A stretch of DNA of 64,000 bases from Owenia fusiformis. Taxonomy: Eukaryota > Annelida > Polychaeta > Sabellida > Oweniidae. The DNA lies in the NCBI GenBank assembly GCA_903813345.2, contig CAIIXF020000009.1, positions 12,722,347-12,786,346 on the forward strand, read 5' to 3'. The notes beneath the pieces were generated by a model. That model made no database searches. It had not been told where the DNA came from and saw only the letters and a program-made list of their open reading frames with translations. The translations under genes and the position numbers were made by a program. This document shows, in pieces, positions 13,401-25,700 of this stretch; position 1 is the stretch's first letter, and the number at the start of each line of letters is the position of its first letter.

Positions 13401-15796
13401 TAAATAAACGTTTTGAGAACATTTTGTAAAGAGTAGCAGCAAGGCAGCTTTGAATGTTCTTTGCATGTAGTAATGTGATCATAATTAAGGTTGGATTCGA
13501 TACAACATGTCTCTTAATTCTGTATAATGTGAACATTTAACAAGAAAATGTAATTCATCTTTAACTTCATTTGAGTCGCACAGTTTACACTTCCTTTCCA
13601 ATAAAGGTGTGTTATTATACCTTTGTGTCTCAACATTAAGTTGAATCAAGTTGAATCATTAATCAAGCGTGATGGCAATATTCGTATTTATCTTGCATCA
13701 AGTCTGTGTGTATGGATTCCAGTTCCGGTGAATTACGCCACGTGATGACGAACTTAGGAGAAAAGTTAACTGATGAGGAAGTAAACGAAATGATCCGGGA
13801 AGCCGACCTTGACGGTGACGGTTTGGTCAATTATGAAGGTACTATAACAATTAAAGAACAATCTAGCACAGAGGTAAAAAATGACAAATTTTGAGAACAC
13901 AGACATTAATAGGTTTTGTATTCACATATTTTACCGAACATTTGGCTGTTAGACTGTACAAATTACAACCCGTACGCTTTGTTATACCCGTAACTAATAC
14001 ATAACTTGCCTATAACATTGCATGAATCTAGCCAGTTTGCTGCTCAAATGATCAACGGCTTCTTTGGAAGCCAACACTAACAGAATAGGATTATATATTT
14101 TATAGCATCCATTTGACATATGAATCTGGAAGATATATATTTTTTGATTTTAAAATAAGCTTGATAGTCCCTTTAAAACTTTTGAAACTAATTTTGTGTT
14201 TTCAGATTTTATGGTATTTGCTGGACCTATATTTCGACGCTCAGTGTCATCATCTTCATGACAACGCCGAATAACCATTTGCGTATTAATACAGTGCTTT
14301 CACAGTGAAGACCGGGACTTTTTGCATGGACAATCAATGCAAACTGGCCGCCCAAAAATTGACATACCAACATACAATAGTATGCGTATATTGAGAAAAA
14401 TGCAAAAATACTCTCAAAGATAGCTAGGACTATCTTTTACATGTGGATTTTGAAGCTCGTAGATTACTGAAATGTGACCTGTTGTCAGTTCTTGTGTGTG
14501 TCGGTGTTTATTTGTTTCACATAATATGTGCATGGTTTGTCGCTCTGCTTGTACTAGTCTAGGAGCCAGTTTCCCTTGCAAAGCTAAACGCTCCTTCAAA
14601 AAAATGGTAAGTGGTGGTCACTACTGGGTAGGATATAATGACTTCATTCTTAAGGCCTAGAATTGCCAACTTTTTGAAGGGAAGTGTGACTTATACAGTC
14701 TAAAGTCAATTTACGAGGGACCAATTTCTCAAAGTGTGTTGAGCGCATGGAACTCCTGTGCATGTACGTCTTCAACTTAAGCCATTGTCAGTCCAGGGGC
14801 GTAGCCAGCTTTCATGCAGGGGAGCGGTGCGATCGCCAAATAAATTTCGGTTTTCAGTCAAGGGCATAAGCAAACCAAATTAAGATTTGTTTTGAATTTT
14901 ACAAAAATTGATGCAACTTCATTCAAAATGGATAGACGCTTCAAATAAAAAGCATTTTAAAGCTCTTTTCTTCCCCTTTCTCATGGTTTTATTCTCATTG
15001 GTTATGAGGTGAGGGGATCGAACCCACCCATCACCCCCCTCCCCCCACCTGGCTACGTCTATGCAGTCTGTATAAGATGATCATACCAATTCAATATTAT
15101 TATGAATATAACGTCTGATAACAGCATTGATGATGGAATCGAAATCATGTCTCTTTTATGAGTCATTTTATGAATGAATTTTATTTTGTGTGATTTCAGA
15201 ACTGGTTGATATTGGTTTTGGGGAAATACATTTTGGGAAAATCATGGAATACGTTTTTTCCTCTTGTAATGCTATGCCAGTATTCGTTCTTCACATTCAC
15301 GCTCGTGTTGAAATTGTTGATAAAAATTGTCCCACTCAAAACATAATGCTTTCATACATTGTTTCCCAACTACATGACTGTACACATATTCGATTCGGTT
15401 TTGTGTTTTCAGTTCCCATGTTCAGAAAGTTAAAAACAAAACAAATATTCCATTCTAATATCATAAATATGATGTTGATCTTTTCTTGATTATATTTCCA
15501 ACCGATTGAAGTGCCAGGAAATAAAACGATATCGAGGAATAATGAACATGCTTCCACGTCATCAGAACGGAATATTTGTAATGTAGTGACTCAATATCCA
15601 CACAGAAAAGCCTAATCCACGGAAAACGTAGATTGATTTTGCTTTGGCTATTCATCTTGTGCGAAAGGAGGGGACGAGATCGATCAAGGACGATTCCAAA
15701 CCCCTGTTTTTGGAGGATGAAAAGATCAACTTCTCCTATCATTATATATGTATTAATTTCTTTGCAGAGTTCGTGAATATTATGGTTGCCAAGTGA
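4497..15796 (+). CDS. Calmodulin-type four-EF-hand protein (5' end not identified)
   Basis: Exons read as 4497-4536, 12260-12403, 12792-12918, 13723-13838 and 15768-15796; all junctions are GT-AG and keep frame. They encode about 151 residues. The start exon and codon are not found: the first visible exon begins after an acceptor (TTTCAG) and reads [13 protein letters not shown] where ordinary calmodulin has MADQLTEEQIA. The four calcium loops are complete: [36 protein letters not shown] and [12 protein letters not shown]. The protein ends EFVNIMVAK, close to the calmodulin C-terminus. Splitting the last codons onto a tiny 29-nt exon inside EF-hand 4 is notable. Calmodulin is a cytosolic calcium sensor that activates kinases, phosphatases and channels. 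Divergence in the N-terminus and loop 1 leaves open a calmodulin-like paralogue. The first visible intron is 7.7 kb and carries several MITEs; the third holds a decayed retrotransposon tail. Confidence 0.9.
6662..6822. repeat. Two-copy tandem duplication, about 81-bp unit
   Basis: Two adjacent units share AATGACTTA, a CTTTTTAACGTT block, GCATATTTGGTTCAAAGA and TCTAAGATTAATC. Matching landmarks at 6671 and 6752 give the 81-bp period. The copies differ at scattered positions. They lie in the first visible calmodulin intron. Confidence 0.75.
7015..7096. mobile_element. TACCCT-family MITE, copy 2 with 9-bp TSD
   Basis: This 82-bp element is bounded by TACCCTGCGTGC and GCAAAGGGTA and flanked by the perfect 9-bp direct repeat TGCATACAC (7006-7014 and 7097-7105). 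It is nearly identical to the copy at 47452-47532. It has no coding capacity. Confidence 0.9.
7096..7170. repeat. Long hairpin next to the MITE
   Basis: Arms 7103-7126 and 7143-7166 are 24 nt each and complementary except for one position that could form a G:U pair in RNA; the loop is 16 nt. Short flanking ATGC/GCAT blocks extend the stem with a bulge. The right TSD copy of the adjacent MITE forms the base of the left arm, so the MITE probably landed at the edge of this hairpin. Confidence 0.8.
8793..8994. mobile_element. Short Tc1/mariner-like element with TA flanks
   Basis: Termini CAGGGTGGCCC and GGGCACCCTG-like text (CCCACCCTG at the right end) form an imperfect TIR of about ten bases, with TA on both outer sides. 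The length of about 202 bp and lack of an open frame indicate a non-autonomous copy. A TA duplication is typical of Tc1/mariner but also of some other groups. Confidence 0.6.
11674..11880. mobile_element. CAGTGGCGGATC-type element, partial
   Basis: The left end reads CAGTGGCGGATCCAGG followed by a G-tract and AAATTTGAGG/GGCC-rich text like the elements at 593-764 and 28139-28399. The matching right TIR is not present, so the right boundary is approximate and the copy is probably truncated. Confidence 0.55.
13065..13660 (-). mobile_element. 5'-truncated non-LTR retrotransposon copy in a calmodulin intron
   Basis: Read on the minus strand, this piece encodes the C-terminal zinc-knuckle-like region ([18 protein letters not shown] then CSHYTELRD) and a terminal [13 protein letters not shown]-like tail. 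Both match the end of the reverse-transcriptase ORF at 51263-53372. Its 3' untranslated end also matches 53895-53990, including GGTGTCTCGTAAGCCG-like text and a terminal AATAAACTA. The reading frame is broken between the two coding blocks. It is therefore an older, decayed relative inserted antisense in the intron between EF-hands 3 and 4. Confidence 0.85.
14794..15060. mobile_element. CAGGGGCGTAGCCAG-type element, copy 1
   Basis: The left end is CAGGGGCGTAGCCAG and the right end is CTGGCTACGTC, an imperfect TIR. The interior matches the inverted copy at 56631-56894, including the GCGATCGCCAAAT and GATGCAACTTCATT-like blocks. Such ends are common in animal hAT-like non-autonomous elements. 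Flanking TGTCAGTC and TGCAGTCT are only approximately duplicated. Confidence 0.7.
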
Positions 15797-15960
15797 GAGC
15801 CTTGAGAAATACAAATGGACTGTTCCAGCGATCGAAATAATACACTATAACAAAGTTCTCGATCTTGCAAAACAGTATTTCATGCAACATTTGTGTGCAG
15901 TTATTTTTATGTAAAATCTGTTTGTTATTTTACATCTCATATATACACGTGTAAAGCGTG

Positions 15961-15966
15961 AATAAA
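15961..15966 (+). promoter_or_regulatory. Candidate poly(A) signal of the calmodulin gene
   Basis: An AATAAA hexamer lies 165 bp after the calmodulin stop codon. The 3' end is therefore likely close to 15985, shortly before the convergent gene's own candidate signal at 16030-16035 (minus strand). Confidence 0.55.
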
Positions 15967-16160
15967 ATTCAGTATTTGTAATTTTTATAAATCAGTGTTT
16001 TCTGTCTGTTATAATATATTTTTGTACTTTATTAACTATATCTTAATGGTTTTTGATATCGCATGTCCGATCCTTTCAACAGCGATTTATAATTTATTTT
16101 AGAAGTGATTGTTTTTTTTATATATCAGGTCATTTTGTTTTACTGGAACTTGTAAATGTG

Positions 16161-17651
16161 TCAAGGTAAATTAAACGGCAATCCCTGTTCATTCCTTGTA
16201 CTGCAGCGAGATAGCTGCCCATCATCAAACAGCTCATCTTGTCTGGTCAATTGATTATCCGCATCATCGTTTACGCTTGTTCTCTTTGCCGATTCTTTAA
16301 GCGCTTTCTTTCTCTTTCGTCTTTCCTTTCGTTCTCGTTGCGATTCTTCCCTACCACGCGTACCATCCATCGGTAGGCCAAGTTTTGTCATTCGTTTGTC
16401 GTGTCGGTTTTCTCGAGCGCTGGGATTAAAACCTTGCGACTTAGGAATTGGTTGGAGAGCTGGTTGGTGTATAAGTTGCCTCATTTTCAGCTGCTGATCG
16501 TGATTTTCCTGTTGAGATTTAGCGTTTAGTTCTAATTGTCGCATTTTCATCTTGTGACACAGCTGTTGCTGTAATTGAACAGCAGAAGGGTTAGAACAAA
16601 TACTCAAATGATATGCTACCGGCCTCTGTCATATTTGTACCACTTGCTTGTGATATCCTAAGGCTACTTTTGATTTTTTTTATAGGAAATAGCCTAACGG
16701 TATCACTGGCAAGTGGTACAAATATGGAAGAGATCGGTTAAGTATCATGTGGGTATTGACGTTTGACAAATATGTTCTGCATTTCACTTGAATCATTGAA
16801 GAACTTAATATTTATTGCATCAACGACTATGAAAATAAGAGAAGCCAAATCATCACCTACCGTTTAAAATTTTTGACCACGCTGACTTTTGTTTAATTAT
16901 CAAAAAGGTAGTTATTTATGTTGATTCACGTTTCCATTTGATCCAAGTGGTTTAAATATACCTGCACTTTTGGGGCACCATTAGTATTCCAGTCGAATGC
17001 AGTAGGATTGTGAGAATGTGGACCGTGCGAGATCGGTTGAAGAGGAGGCAGATACATTGGATTTTTAGGGATGGGAGATTGGTTCAAATCGCAATTGGAG
17101 GTCCTTCTGATTATTCCTTCGTCTTTTAACTTGCAAAGTATATCACTTTGATCCTGCCGGTGTTTTTGATTTTCAAATGTTGAATTCTCTCGCAGTTGTT
17201 CCAGGCGACCTACATGTAGTTTATGTTTCTTTCTTGAATCATATTCAATGTAAGTATCGTCCGTGGCACTATCCCTTTGTAATCCATGTCGCGTGTCTGT
17301 AAATGCTCGTTTGGCTGGTGAAGCTGACACAGATGGTGTCGCTGAGCCTCTTCGTGGTGCATTTCCATCGCGGATTTGTGGAGATAAACATGGGTCAAAG
17401 CCATAGCTATTAGATTTTTCAGGAGACCTTGGTATTGGCTTCACTCTGGCTGTAACTTTTACCATATCCTCTTCAGTGAAACGATCAAATAAAGCATTAC
17501 ATTCATCATGGTTTAGATCTACTTTAGAGTTTCCACCTTTTGAATTCGATTTATCTGTCAATGGTCGTTCGCTGCTTTTTGTTAACTTGATGCTAACTTC
17601 ATCTGGTGACGCGGGACTACTGCCGTCGTATGTCCCGTGAGTAGAATCCAT
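16161..17651 (-). CDS. Unidentified two-exon protein, polar and low complexity
   Basis: Exons 17651-16962 and 16568-16161 join in frame (donor CAG|GTATAT, acceptor ATTACAG) to give 365 residues beginning MDSTHGTYDGSS. There is no signal peptide or membrane segment. Residues 1-120 are rich in Ser, Pro and charged residues, with several SP motifs. The middle has basic patches (RKKHK). The start of exon 2 is a Gln/Lys-rich, probably helical stretch (QQLCHKMKMRQLELNAK). Near the C-terminus is a strongly basic RERKERRKRKK block that could act as a nuclear signal or nucleic-acid contact. I do not recognise the family; the style resembles disordered centrosomal or nuclear scaffold proteins, but that is impression only. 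It converges tail to tail with the calmodulin gene, with 364 bp between the stop codons. Confidence 0.75.
16604..16748. repeat. Intronic hairpin / fold-back element
   Basis: Two arms of about 65 bases, around 16604-16670 and 16682-16748, are inverted copies. They share CATATTTGTACCACTTGC and CTAAGGCTA-like blocks around a short T-rich loop. The element sits just upstream of the exon 2 acceptor in the only intron of the minus-strand gene. Confidence 0.75.
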
Positions 17652-20335
17652 ATTATATCAAGCTATAAATCCGTTTCTTATTCGAAGAAAATAAGACGTG
17701 TCAACAGCGAAAGTGATTTTGTCTGTGAACTTGTGTCCTAGCGACTGACTTGTTTGTGACGTCACATTTGAATGTTGCTACGAATAATTGGACTGAACAA
17801 AAATGCAAATACGTGTACAAACAATACTTTGAGAATTATAACGTCACAACGACACACCTTGGCAATTGTATTAAACTATGGATTTAAGTGTTTTTGGTTG
17901 TTTTTTGTTTTGTACTGTATTGACGAATCTGGAATTTAAAATGTTGTATTTTCCTATATTGTATTTGATTGTTCCCCGATAATATTATATTAAGATGAAT
18001 AGATGGATAGTACAATGTTGACAAATTATTTTTAACAGCTAACGGCTTATAATTCACTACATTGACAGTCATATATGATTAGTAAATTGCTAAAAAATGG
18101 TTATGTTTACATTCAATACCGTCGATTGACTCTATTAAGCGTTGGGATACAATTACTCGCCGACTCGCACTGATGCCCAAAGAGTTATCGTAGAGACTAG
18201 CTAGAGACCTGGGGAAGAATTCCGCCAAAATAGTGCAAATGGCTCTTTTACTTTTGACTGCAACTCGAAAATTACTCGATTCCAAAGTTATTGGCGAGTT
18301 CTCACTCGAGTTAGGCTTTGAGTCCAACCACTAAATCTATTTGATTTGAATATGGGGTCCACATCTAGGCGAGGTAGAACAGGAATACCAAAACGGTCAT
18401 TATTGACCGCAAATTTCTACCAAGAATGCATTGTAGACAGAAAGTTAGAAACATATTTTCAAGTGGTATATTTCTAAACTCAATTGTCATAATGTCGACT
18501 ATGAAATCAAAAAGTTTCTTTTGACATGACATGTCTTAGAAAAAAAACTTAAGAAATTTAATACTCTCCTTTATAAGGCGCACAATAAACCCCACACGAT
18601 TAGCCATGATTTGTAGAACGAAAGGATAAATTATGTTTGGAGCACATTTAAGACGTATTGTTCCCCCGGCTCTGCCAAGGATCACGATGTTTGTACACAA
18701 AATGAGTACAAATAAATCGGACAAAACCCTTTAACTCTATTGAATACAACCCCCAACACCTCTAAGTGGGTTTATTTAAAACATGTTATCATAACATTTA
18801 ACCCAATATAATTTAAGCTGAATATATATTTGTTGAAGGTTTTTTATTACCAAAACCAAAAGTCATACAGTATTTCTTTGCATCCAATAAGATGGGATCA
18901 GATTACATGTAAAATAACAGTTTTATATATTACATTCATATCTTTTTTAAAACCATCATTTAAAAATAGTGTCTACGACGTTACCTTTATTATTGAAATA
19001 ACTATACATATATTTTCCATGTTCAGACTTCCCACTGTTTTATCATGCCATGTTTTGTTGTCAATTAAAGCAATACAAAACCGCAGATATTGATGTTGAT
19101 ATCAACGAATTTTCTTAATGTATATTTTTGGAATATAGGACTAGTTTTATTTGGCCAAACGTACGGCCATCAATAAAATATTACAATTATAGTAGAAATA
19201 ATATAAAGTAAAGAATCAAGTATATTATAGCAAGTAATAAATCACATATTTTGGATAGGGATGATATTTGGATTACAGGATTCAAAAAATTTTCATTACT
19301 TCAAATGTTTTCATTTTTTCAAATTTCTCATTTTTTCATTTTTAGTTTTTCAATTTTTTCCAAAGGGTTCAATTTTCTATATTTCAATTTTTCCAATTTG
19401 TTCCCTAATGTTTTTAAATACTTTTGGGGGTTTAGAAATAATCTTATTTTCTCAATGTTTTAAGTATTTTGTTTTTCTTGCCCTTAAAGATCCAATCATT
19501 TTTTCTCTCATTAGAGGATTTTAGATATTGATATTTTCCTCGATCACTGCGTTCCCTCGAGAAATATTAATTGATATCATCCTTGTGATATTCCCCATAT
19601 TAAATCCCTCCTTGTGAATAACAACTTTGTATTCCACAATTTGTTATCCCTTTGGGAGATGCGTCTGGAAAAATATTGTATTTATTCCGAGGATTTTGAA
19701 TGATTAATATATCAATGTAAAAATCTAATCGACAAAGAAACATGACTATGGCTAATGAGCAGTGTTATTTATTCATTACATAACTTGCAGAAAACATGAA
19801 CACTACACCGTAGATTTCCCAACAAACAAATACAACTAGCATGCTATTCCCACACTAAATATAACGACATCACAATCGTTTCACATCAAGAAAATACATA
19901 TCAGTATAAAGATACACTAACAATAATTCTCAAAGGCTGAGGAAAAATAAATTGAAACAATACGGTACATGTAGCTATCATGTAAACGCCGTTGTTGTTT
20001 AAATCGATAGGATAATCCAAAAGGGAAGCTTGTCAAAAGGCTTAAAACCGATTTCAAATCAATATCATAAATGATATATTCTTGCGACAATAGTTTTGTA
20101 TTGACAACAGAATACACACCCTGTTCATTTGTTGATGTTTAATGGATGAGACATATACATAGTCTATAGCTGGTTCCTATGTTTTGATAAACAACTGTTT
20201 ATCAAAATGTAATTGATCAAAAAGGAACTGTTTATTTGACGGACCGAATACACTACTCACAAATTGAATTTTTAACTACACTATACTATTCTATTAGGGT
20301 CATTTTGATACATTTACAAAACAAAACAAAGGATT

Positions 20336-20366
20336 ACAACAACAACAACAACAACAACAGCAACAA
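20336..20366. repeat. (AAC)n trinucleotide repeat
   Basis: About ten AAC units with one CAG interruption. Confidence 0.9.
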
Positions 20367-21915
20367 AAGGTTTTGAGGTAGAGATGCTGTAGATGGCAAG
20401 GCAAAACGTTCGGACTACTGTTAATGATTTAGAATTGTGGATAAAGGCAAGATACAAGGGTGCTCGTTTTGACACTTCTTATTTACGCAACATAGAGCTC
20501 TTGGAAGTAATGTTGTCTTCAAAAAATAGATGACACGTGCCCAAACGACGTCAGAGCTGACATAACTAAGTAGGTAATTAAATACATATCTCAAGATATC
20601 ATATTCAATTTTGAAAATATTAATTGTTAATTTCAAAATGTAGCTCGTGCCTCAAATGATAGTACTACAAAAAACATCTGTTTTCAAGAATGCTCATGGC
20701 GCAAAATATATGTACGGTTTAAAATAAAAATTGAGATACACTGTCAATGGCACTACTAACTAATGGCGTAATTAATGGTAAGTAAAAGAATAGATACAAT
20801 AGGTAATCAGGCTTATTATTGATTAATTAGAGAATTGGCGTTCATTTTGCATGGTCAAAGAAACATTTTAGGCACGAGGGCCCCGCCTGGGTGTCCTGGC
20901 TGAGCTGTGTGACTTGTAACCCCAGAAAGTATACCCTGGACGGTCTAATCGTAGAAATCCTCATCAGAACACGTACCAAACACACAAACAATATACTAGG
21001 GTGATATTTGACACAAAGCCACTAGAAAGACTAGTTTTAAACACACCCCAAGTGAATGGTAACACCTAGCTAAATAGATCAGGGGGATAAGGCGTTTATA
21101 AACCTTTTACAAAATCGCACGTTTCTTATTGAACGTCTATTTGTTTAGTTAAATTCGGGAGCTGATCTCTTTGACGGGTTGATATAGTTAATAGAGTGTT
21201 AAATAGAAAATTATTTCATGTTTATACATCTTCAATTACATTAACCAATTACAGTGTTTTAATTTCCGAATTTACACTTCGACATTGGCTCAGAGTAATT
21301 ATTTGAAAATCAAGATGTGTGTTCATCTCAATCACCTTAGTAAAAACAAATTTATTTTTCTCCAATTATGATTTACGTTTTAAGCTCTTTATACAAATTT
21401 TAATATCCGATCATCTGAAAAGCCCCAATTTCTTGTTCCAGCGATTTATTGACACAATGTTAGACAAATAGTGTTCCAATCGTTGCTAGATCGCTCTGAG
21501 ACGTGTTAGCGAAACAGGTAAATTCACCAATTTGAAAGGAAAATATTGACCCAAAGTAAAACATTTTGTTATTACCGTCCTTTTACATTAAGCGTGTTAA
21601 GCCTAAACACACAAAAAATATTTAGTGGTATAATAGTTGGAAAACTTGACTTTGGATTAGTTGGTTCGAGGTCTCAATAGCTAGCTGACTGGCGCTTGGG
21701 ATATTATTACGGAGTTTTCTCAGGGAGTCTCAAGAGATCGAAAAGTAGACCCAGGGGACACTTAGAACACTTCAAACTTCTGACAGACAGATTACCATAT
21801 GTCTTTTAATGTATCGAATTACTTTTATTTACCTTAAGAGCAAATCAAGTGACGGTTGACAGTGAAGTGAACATTTGACACACAGAGCTCGACGATTTAG
21901 CGCTTCAATTGTGAG

Positions 21916-21939
21916 TATTGTATTGTATTGTATTGTATT
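21916..21939. repeat. (TATTG)n pentanucleotide repeat
   Basis: Nearly five perfect TATTG units, about 800 bp upstream of the Dmbx start codon. Confidence 0.9.
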
Positions 21940-22736
21940 TAAGCCTCGCATTGTGATGGATATATTCTCAATTCAATTTGTATGTTTTGTCGGAAAACGT
22001 TTATTTAGAAATATTAATGTGATTAAAATTAATATGGAATTAGCATCACTTGATTGACTTTAATTCCAGATTAAATCAATTGTGTACGATTAAATCTACA
22101 GATCAAAACACAGCAAAACAATATATTTTCGTTAAGCTATTTTATTTTCTAAAAATATCAAATGCATAGACTGTTCGATCAAACATACGTTTTAATAGCA
22201 TTGATTTGAAAAAGATCTAATTATGTAACTGAAGCGCTGAAATACACAGATGTTCGAAATATAATAAAGAGGAAAAGTGCGTGCGTGTTATTTTAAACAT
22301 TTTTGCCAACTGCTGGTGAAATTTTAAAATCGTTAATAGTAAAATAAATATTTCCTCTATGTGAGAGTTGTAGTTTAAGAACTTAATTCAAAGATTTCTT
22401 TTATCTAAATGACATATGTTATCGGTATTTAGGGAAATAACATTTTTAATTCTGATCAATGGTATTTAAGGATTGCGCAAGTAAATAAACGCATCAATGG
22501 GAATCTCAAGGAATCTTAAGCTGCCGTTGTTTCGTACATCTGTGCATGAAGAGTAAATATGTCAAAAATCGATCGAAAATTTGAAGTCAGTTTTCAAGTG
22601 TCCAATAGCTGCTAATCAAATGAGATGATCGTTTATTGCATTAGAATTCGTCTTGAATGAGCCGTTTGGTACTGGCGTTGTTTTTTCAGAATATTAAGAT
22701 CACAAGTGGTACGTTTTATAATCCGATTGACTAGCC

Positions 22737-25700
22737 ATGGACAGCTTTCAACGGGGACTTGGTACCTCTCCACCCCAAAGGAACGTACTGGAGGGGGTAG
22801 AACTGGGGACTATGCCCACTGCAGTGCCCCCTGGATTTCTCCCGCCTGGATACACGGGTTTTGGCATACCGTCTGGAATCCCCGCGGCCGGGAGTTTTGC
22901 ACAACCGATGCACGCACTGACACTAGCCGAAAGATTAGCAGGTATTTATCACAAAGTCCGTAAAGATTTAAAAGTTCTACTTCATTACTCAATAATCCGG
23001 CATTGGTTCTGGTAAACATAATTAGAAGTAATAGGTGCGACGCGAGAGCAAAATTGTCACAATTTTACAATATTTCGCGCTCTCGCCATTCCGCGTCATG
23101 TCAATTTACTATCAAAAATCAACAGTTCCGACTTTAATTCAAGACAACACTGATGTTAAGGTTATCAAGATAGTATTTGTTCAAAAACTGTCGATGTCCC
23201 CCTTTTCCTAATGAGTCGAAAATTTTCTCTTCGATAATCTTTATATTTGATCATATAATGCAATTGCAATTCATTTTATTCAGAATAGATATGATTCAAG
23301 ATTATTATTTTATGATATTTTTTGAAAGGAAATGCTGTTTGCAAATACAAATGCAAACATTTTCTGTTCCTATCCATGATTCATTTAGGATATTTAAATG
23401 TGTTAGAAATGTGGTAGAAATAAAATATGTTATACATTAGGCCTTGGTTACTCTATTCAATTACCCCAGTGACATGAAGAAATTAGAGTGGCTGATTTTA
23501 CTATCACGATCATCATTTAAAAATGTTATAACATAACGTATATAACATAACGTAAGATAACATATGTAACATAACGTATACGTTGCGATTGTTATACATA
23601 TTCCAAGTAAAGGGGTTGAATAGAAAACAGTTTGTGCAATATTTATACAATATAAACTTCCTATCACATGACTTTCGCTAAAAGTTTACAAAATAGTTAA
23701 AAAAAACAGTTAGTTAAAAAATGAAACTTAACATTGAAGGAGCTATCTCATACCATAATCAGTGTATTCAGAATTATTGAATGGAAAGAGATAGTTTTGG
23801 ATGTATGGAATAAACAGATTATATCCGCCGGGATCGGACATGGCATTTATCATCGAACTTTCGGTACGGCATTGAAACTAATGCTCTCTTAGTCCTTTAT
23901 GATTTGATCCTTCAATCAATTATAACAATACCCCTAACTTAATAAGCTTAATATGTAGTCAATCAAAATATAAAGTTTTTCTCACATTTTAGATATAATA
24001 CTTGAAGCGAGATACGGGTCCCAAAGGAAACAGCGACGGAGTAGGACTGCATTCACGAACCAGCAACTTTCAGCGCTGGAGAAGACTTTCTCCAAGACGC
24101 ATTACCCGGATGTTATTATGAGAGAACGCCTCGCCGTAATGACGAGTCTTCCCGAGGCGAGAATCCAGGTAAATCCATCGTCTTTGCGAGATCATTGTTC
24201 TTCTTTCACCCCCTCTCGCTCTTCGGAACACTCGAGTAATTCTATTTAATTGAGATTAACTCAAATATCAGAGAATATTATCCAAGCAAAAATCAGATAT
24301 TACAAATTCACTTTTCATTTCAGGTTTGGTTTAAGAACCGTCGAGCGAAGTACAGAAAGAAACAGCGTGTTGGGAAGCTTTTGGAACACCCCTCTTCAAC
24401 GTGTACTACCGATGATGTTGACGACCATACTGTTGTTGTTTGTAAAGAAGGTGATGCTGTTCAAGCAATTAAAATGGAGGGAAATGATAGAGAACAGAAT
24501 GAGTCCGAGGAAAATAATGAATCTGACAACGAGCCTGGTGAGTAAAATACCGGAAGACGTTATTTATTTATTGACACAAAAGGGTCGCATATTTTATGTC
24601 ACTCTGTAACCTTGGTCAACATGTTACTTTTCGGGATCATTACTAAAAAATGACCTAAACAAGGTCTAACAACTTTACTTGAGTGAGCAGCGACATTGAT
24701 AAGCGCATTAAAAGAGTGACATACATGTACGTTAGGGCATAAACAATGAGACCTATGTGTTTTTTAAGACTATTTCAAAATGTTTTTGTGTTGGCATTGC
24801 TAAAAAGTAGAAACACATATTTTTTCTAAATCCGCTAGGAATGTATTGTTTTGATATCACATATACTGAATTTCATGAATTAACATTTTTGACATGAATA
24901 GATATACTGTGCAGGAGGAAATATATACAATGGAAAATAGGGGGTAACATTTCGATAAAATACTATATTTATACAACGTTATTTGCGTTCAACTCCAAAG
25001 TTTAGTTACGCAAACTGCCATATAGGACACATGTTTAAAACTGTTTATGTTTGACGTTTATTCATATCCGAGCTCGTGAAATTAAGTTGGAAAATGCGCA
25101 AATATAAATTGGCTATAACATACTATTTTATGGGGAGTTCGAATTCCCAAACCTTTTCATGGGAGTGTAATCAGCTAATGTAAGCGATCGTAAATTGAAA
25201 TACAATTAAAATTAATACACAGCCACGTGACTACTCAAAACATATTAATACAACTGTGAGTATTACAATCCCCTCCATAAGTTTGACAGCAAGAACTATC
25301 TTTTCGGATCACTTATCGATCAAAGTCCGATTATGCCGGCGATATAAAAAAAATCGGCAAATTTATCATACATTTACGAACTATAATATTTAAGGAACAC
25401 AATTAAGATTTAAACATTGACAGGTTTTGATATGCTATTCAATTAAAACATCGAGTTGCCAAATTAAATTTATGGACGGTTGTAGATAACTGTGTTCTTC
25501 TCGCCTAAACATCGGTATAGATGATAAACACGTACAATGACTGAGATAACAATGTTCTGAATGCATACAGTACAAAACGCATTTATCCGACGCCTGTTTC
25601 CAATTTGACACTCTTCATAATTTAGTAATATTCACCTCATTGGTATGGATGATTGTATTACGAGTCCTTCGTTGCGGTTTAACAACGGAAACGTATAGTA

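Larger units (their letters stand above)
17652..22736. other. Intergenic stretch without a supported gene
   Basis: No open frame here shows a domain or plausible splicing. Noted items are a T-rich low-complexity block at 19280-19510 and the two microsatellites listed separately. The left end should contain the promoter of the 16161-17651 gene and the right end that of the Dmbx gene, but no specific element can be named. Confidence 0.5.

Noticed and set aside
15190-15814. Overlapping open frames on both strands (99 and 117 codons)
   Set aside because: They overlap each other and the last calmodulin exon, and their composition looks like translated AT-rich intron sequence.
19251-19524. Phe-rich open frames of 70 and 87 codons
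   Set aside because: They translate a T-rich low-complexity tract in two frames; no real protein is indicated.
22731-23019. Minus-strand open frames opposite Dmbx exon 1
   Set aside because: They are shadows of the GC-rich first exon on the opposite strand.
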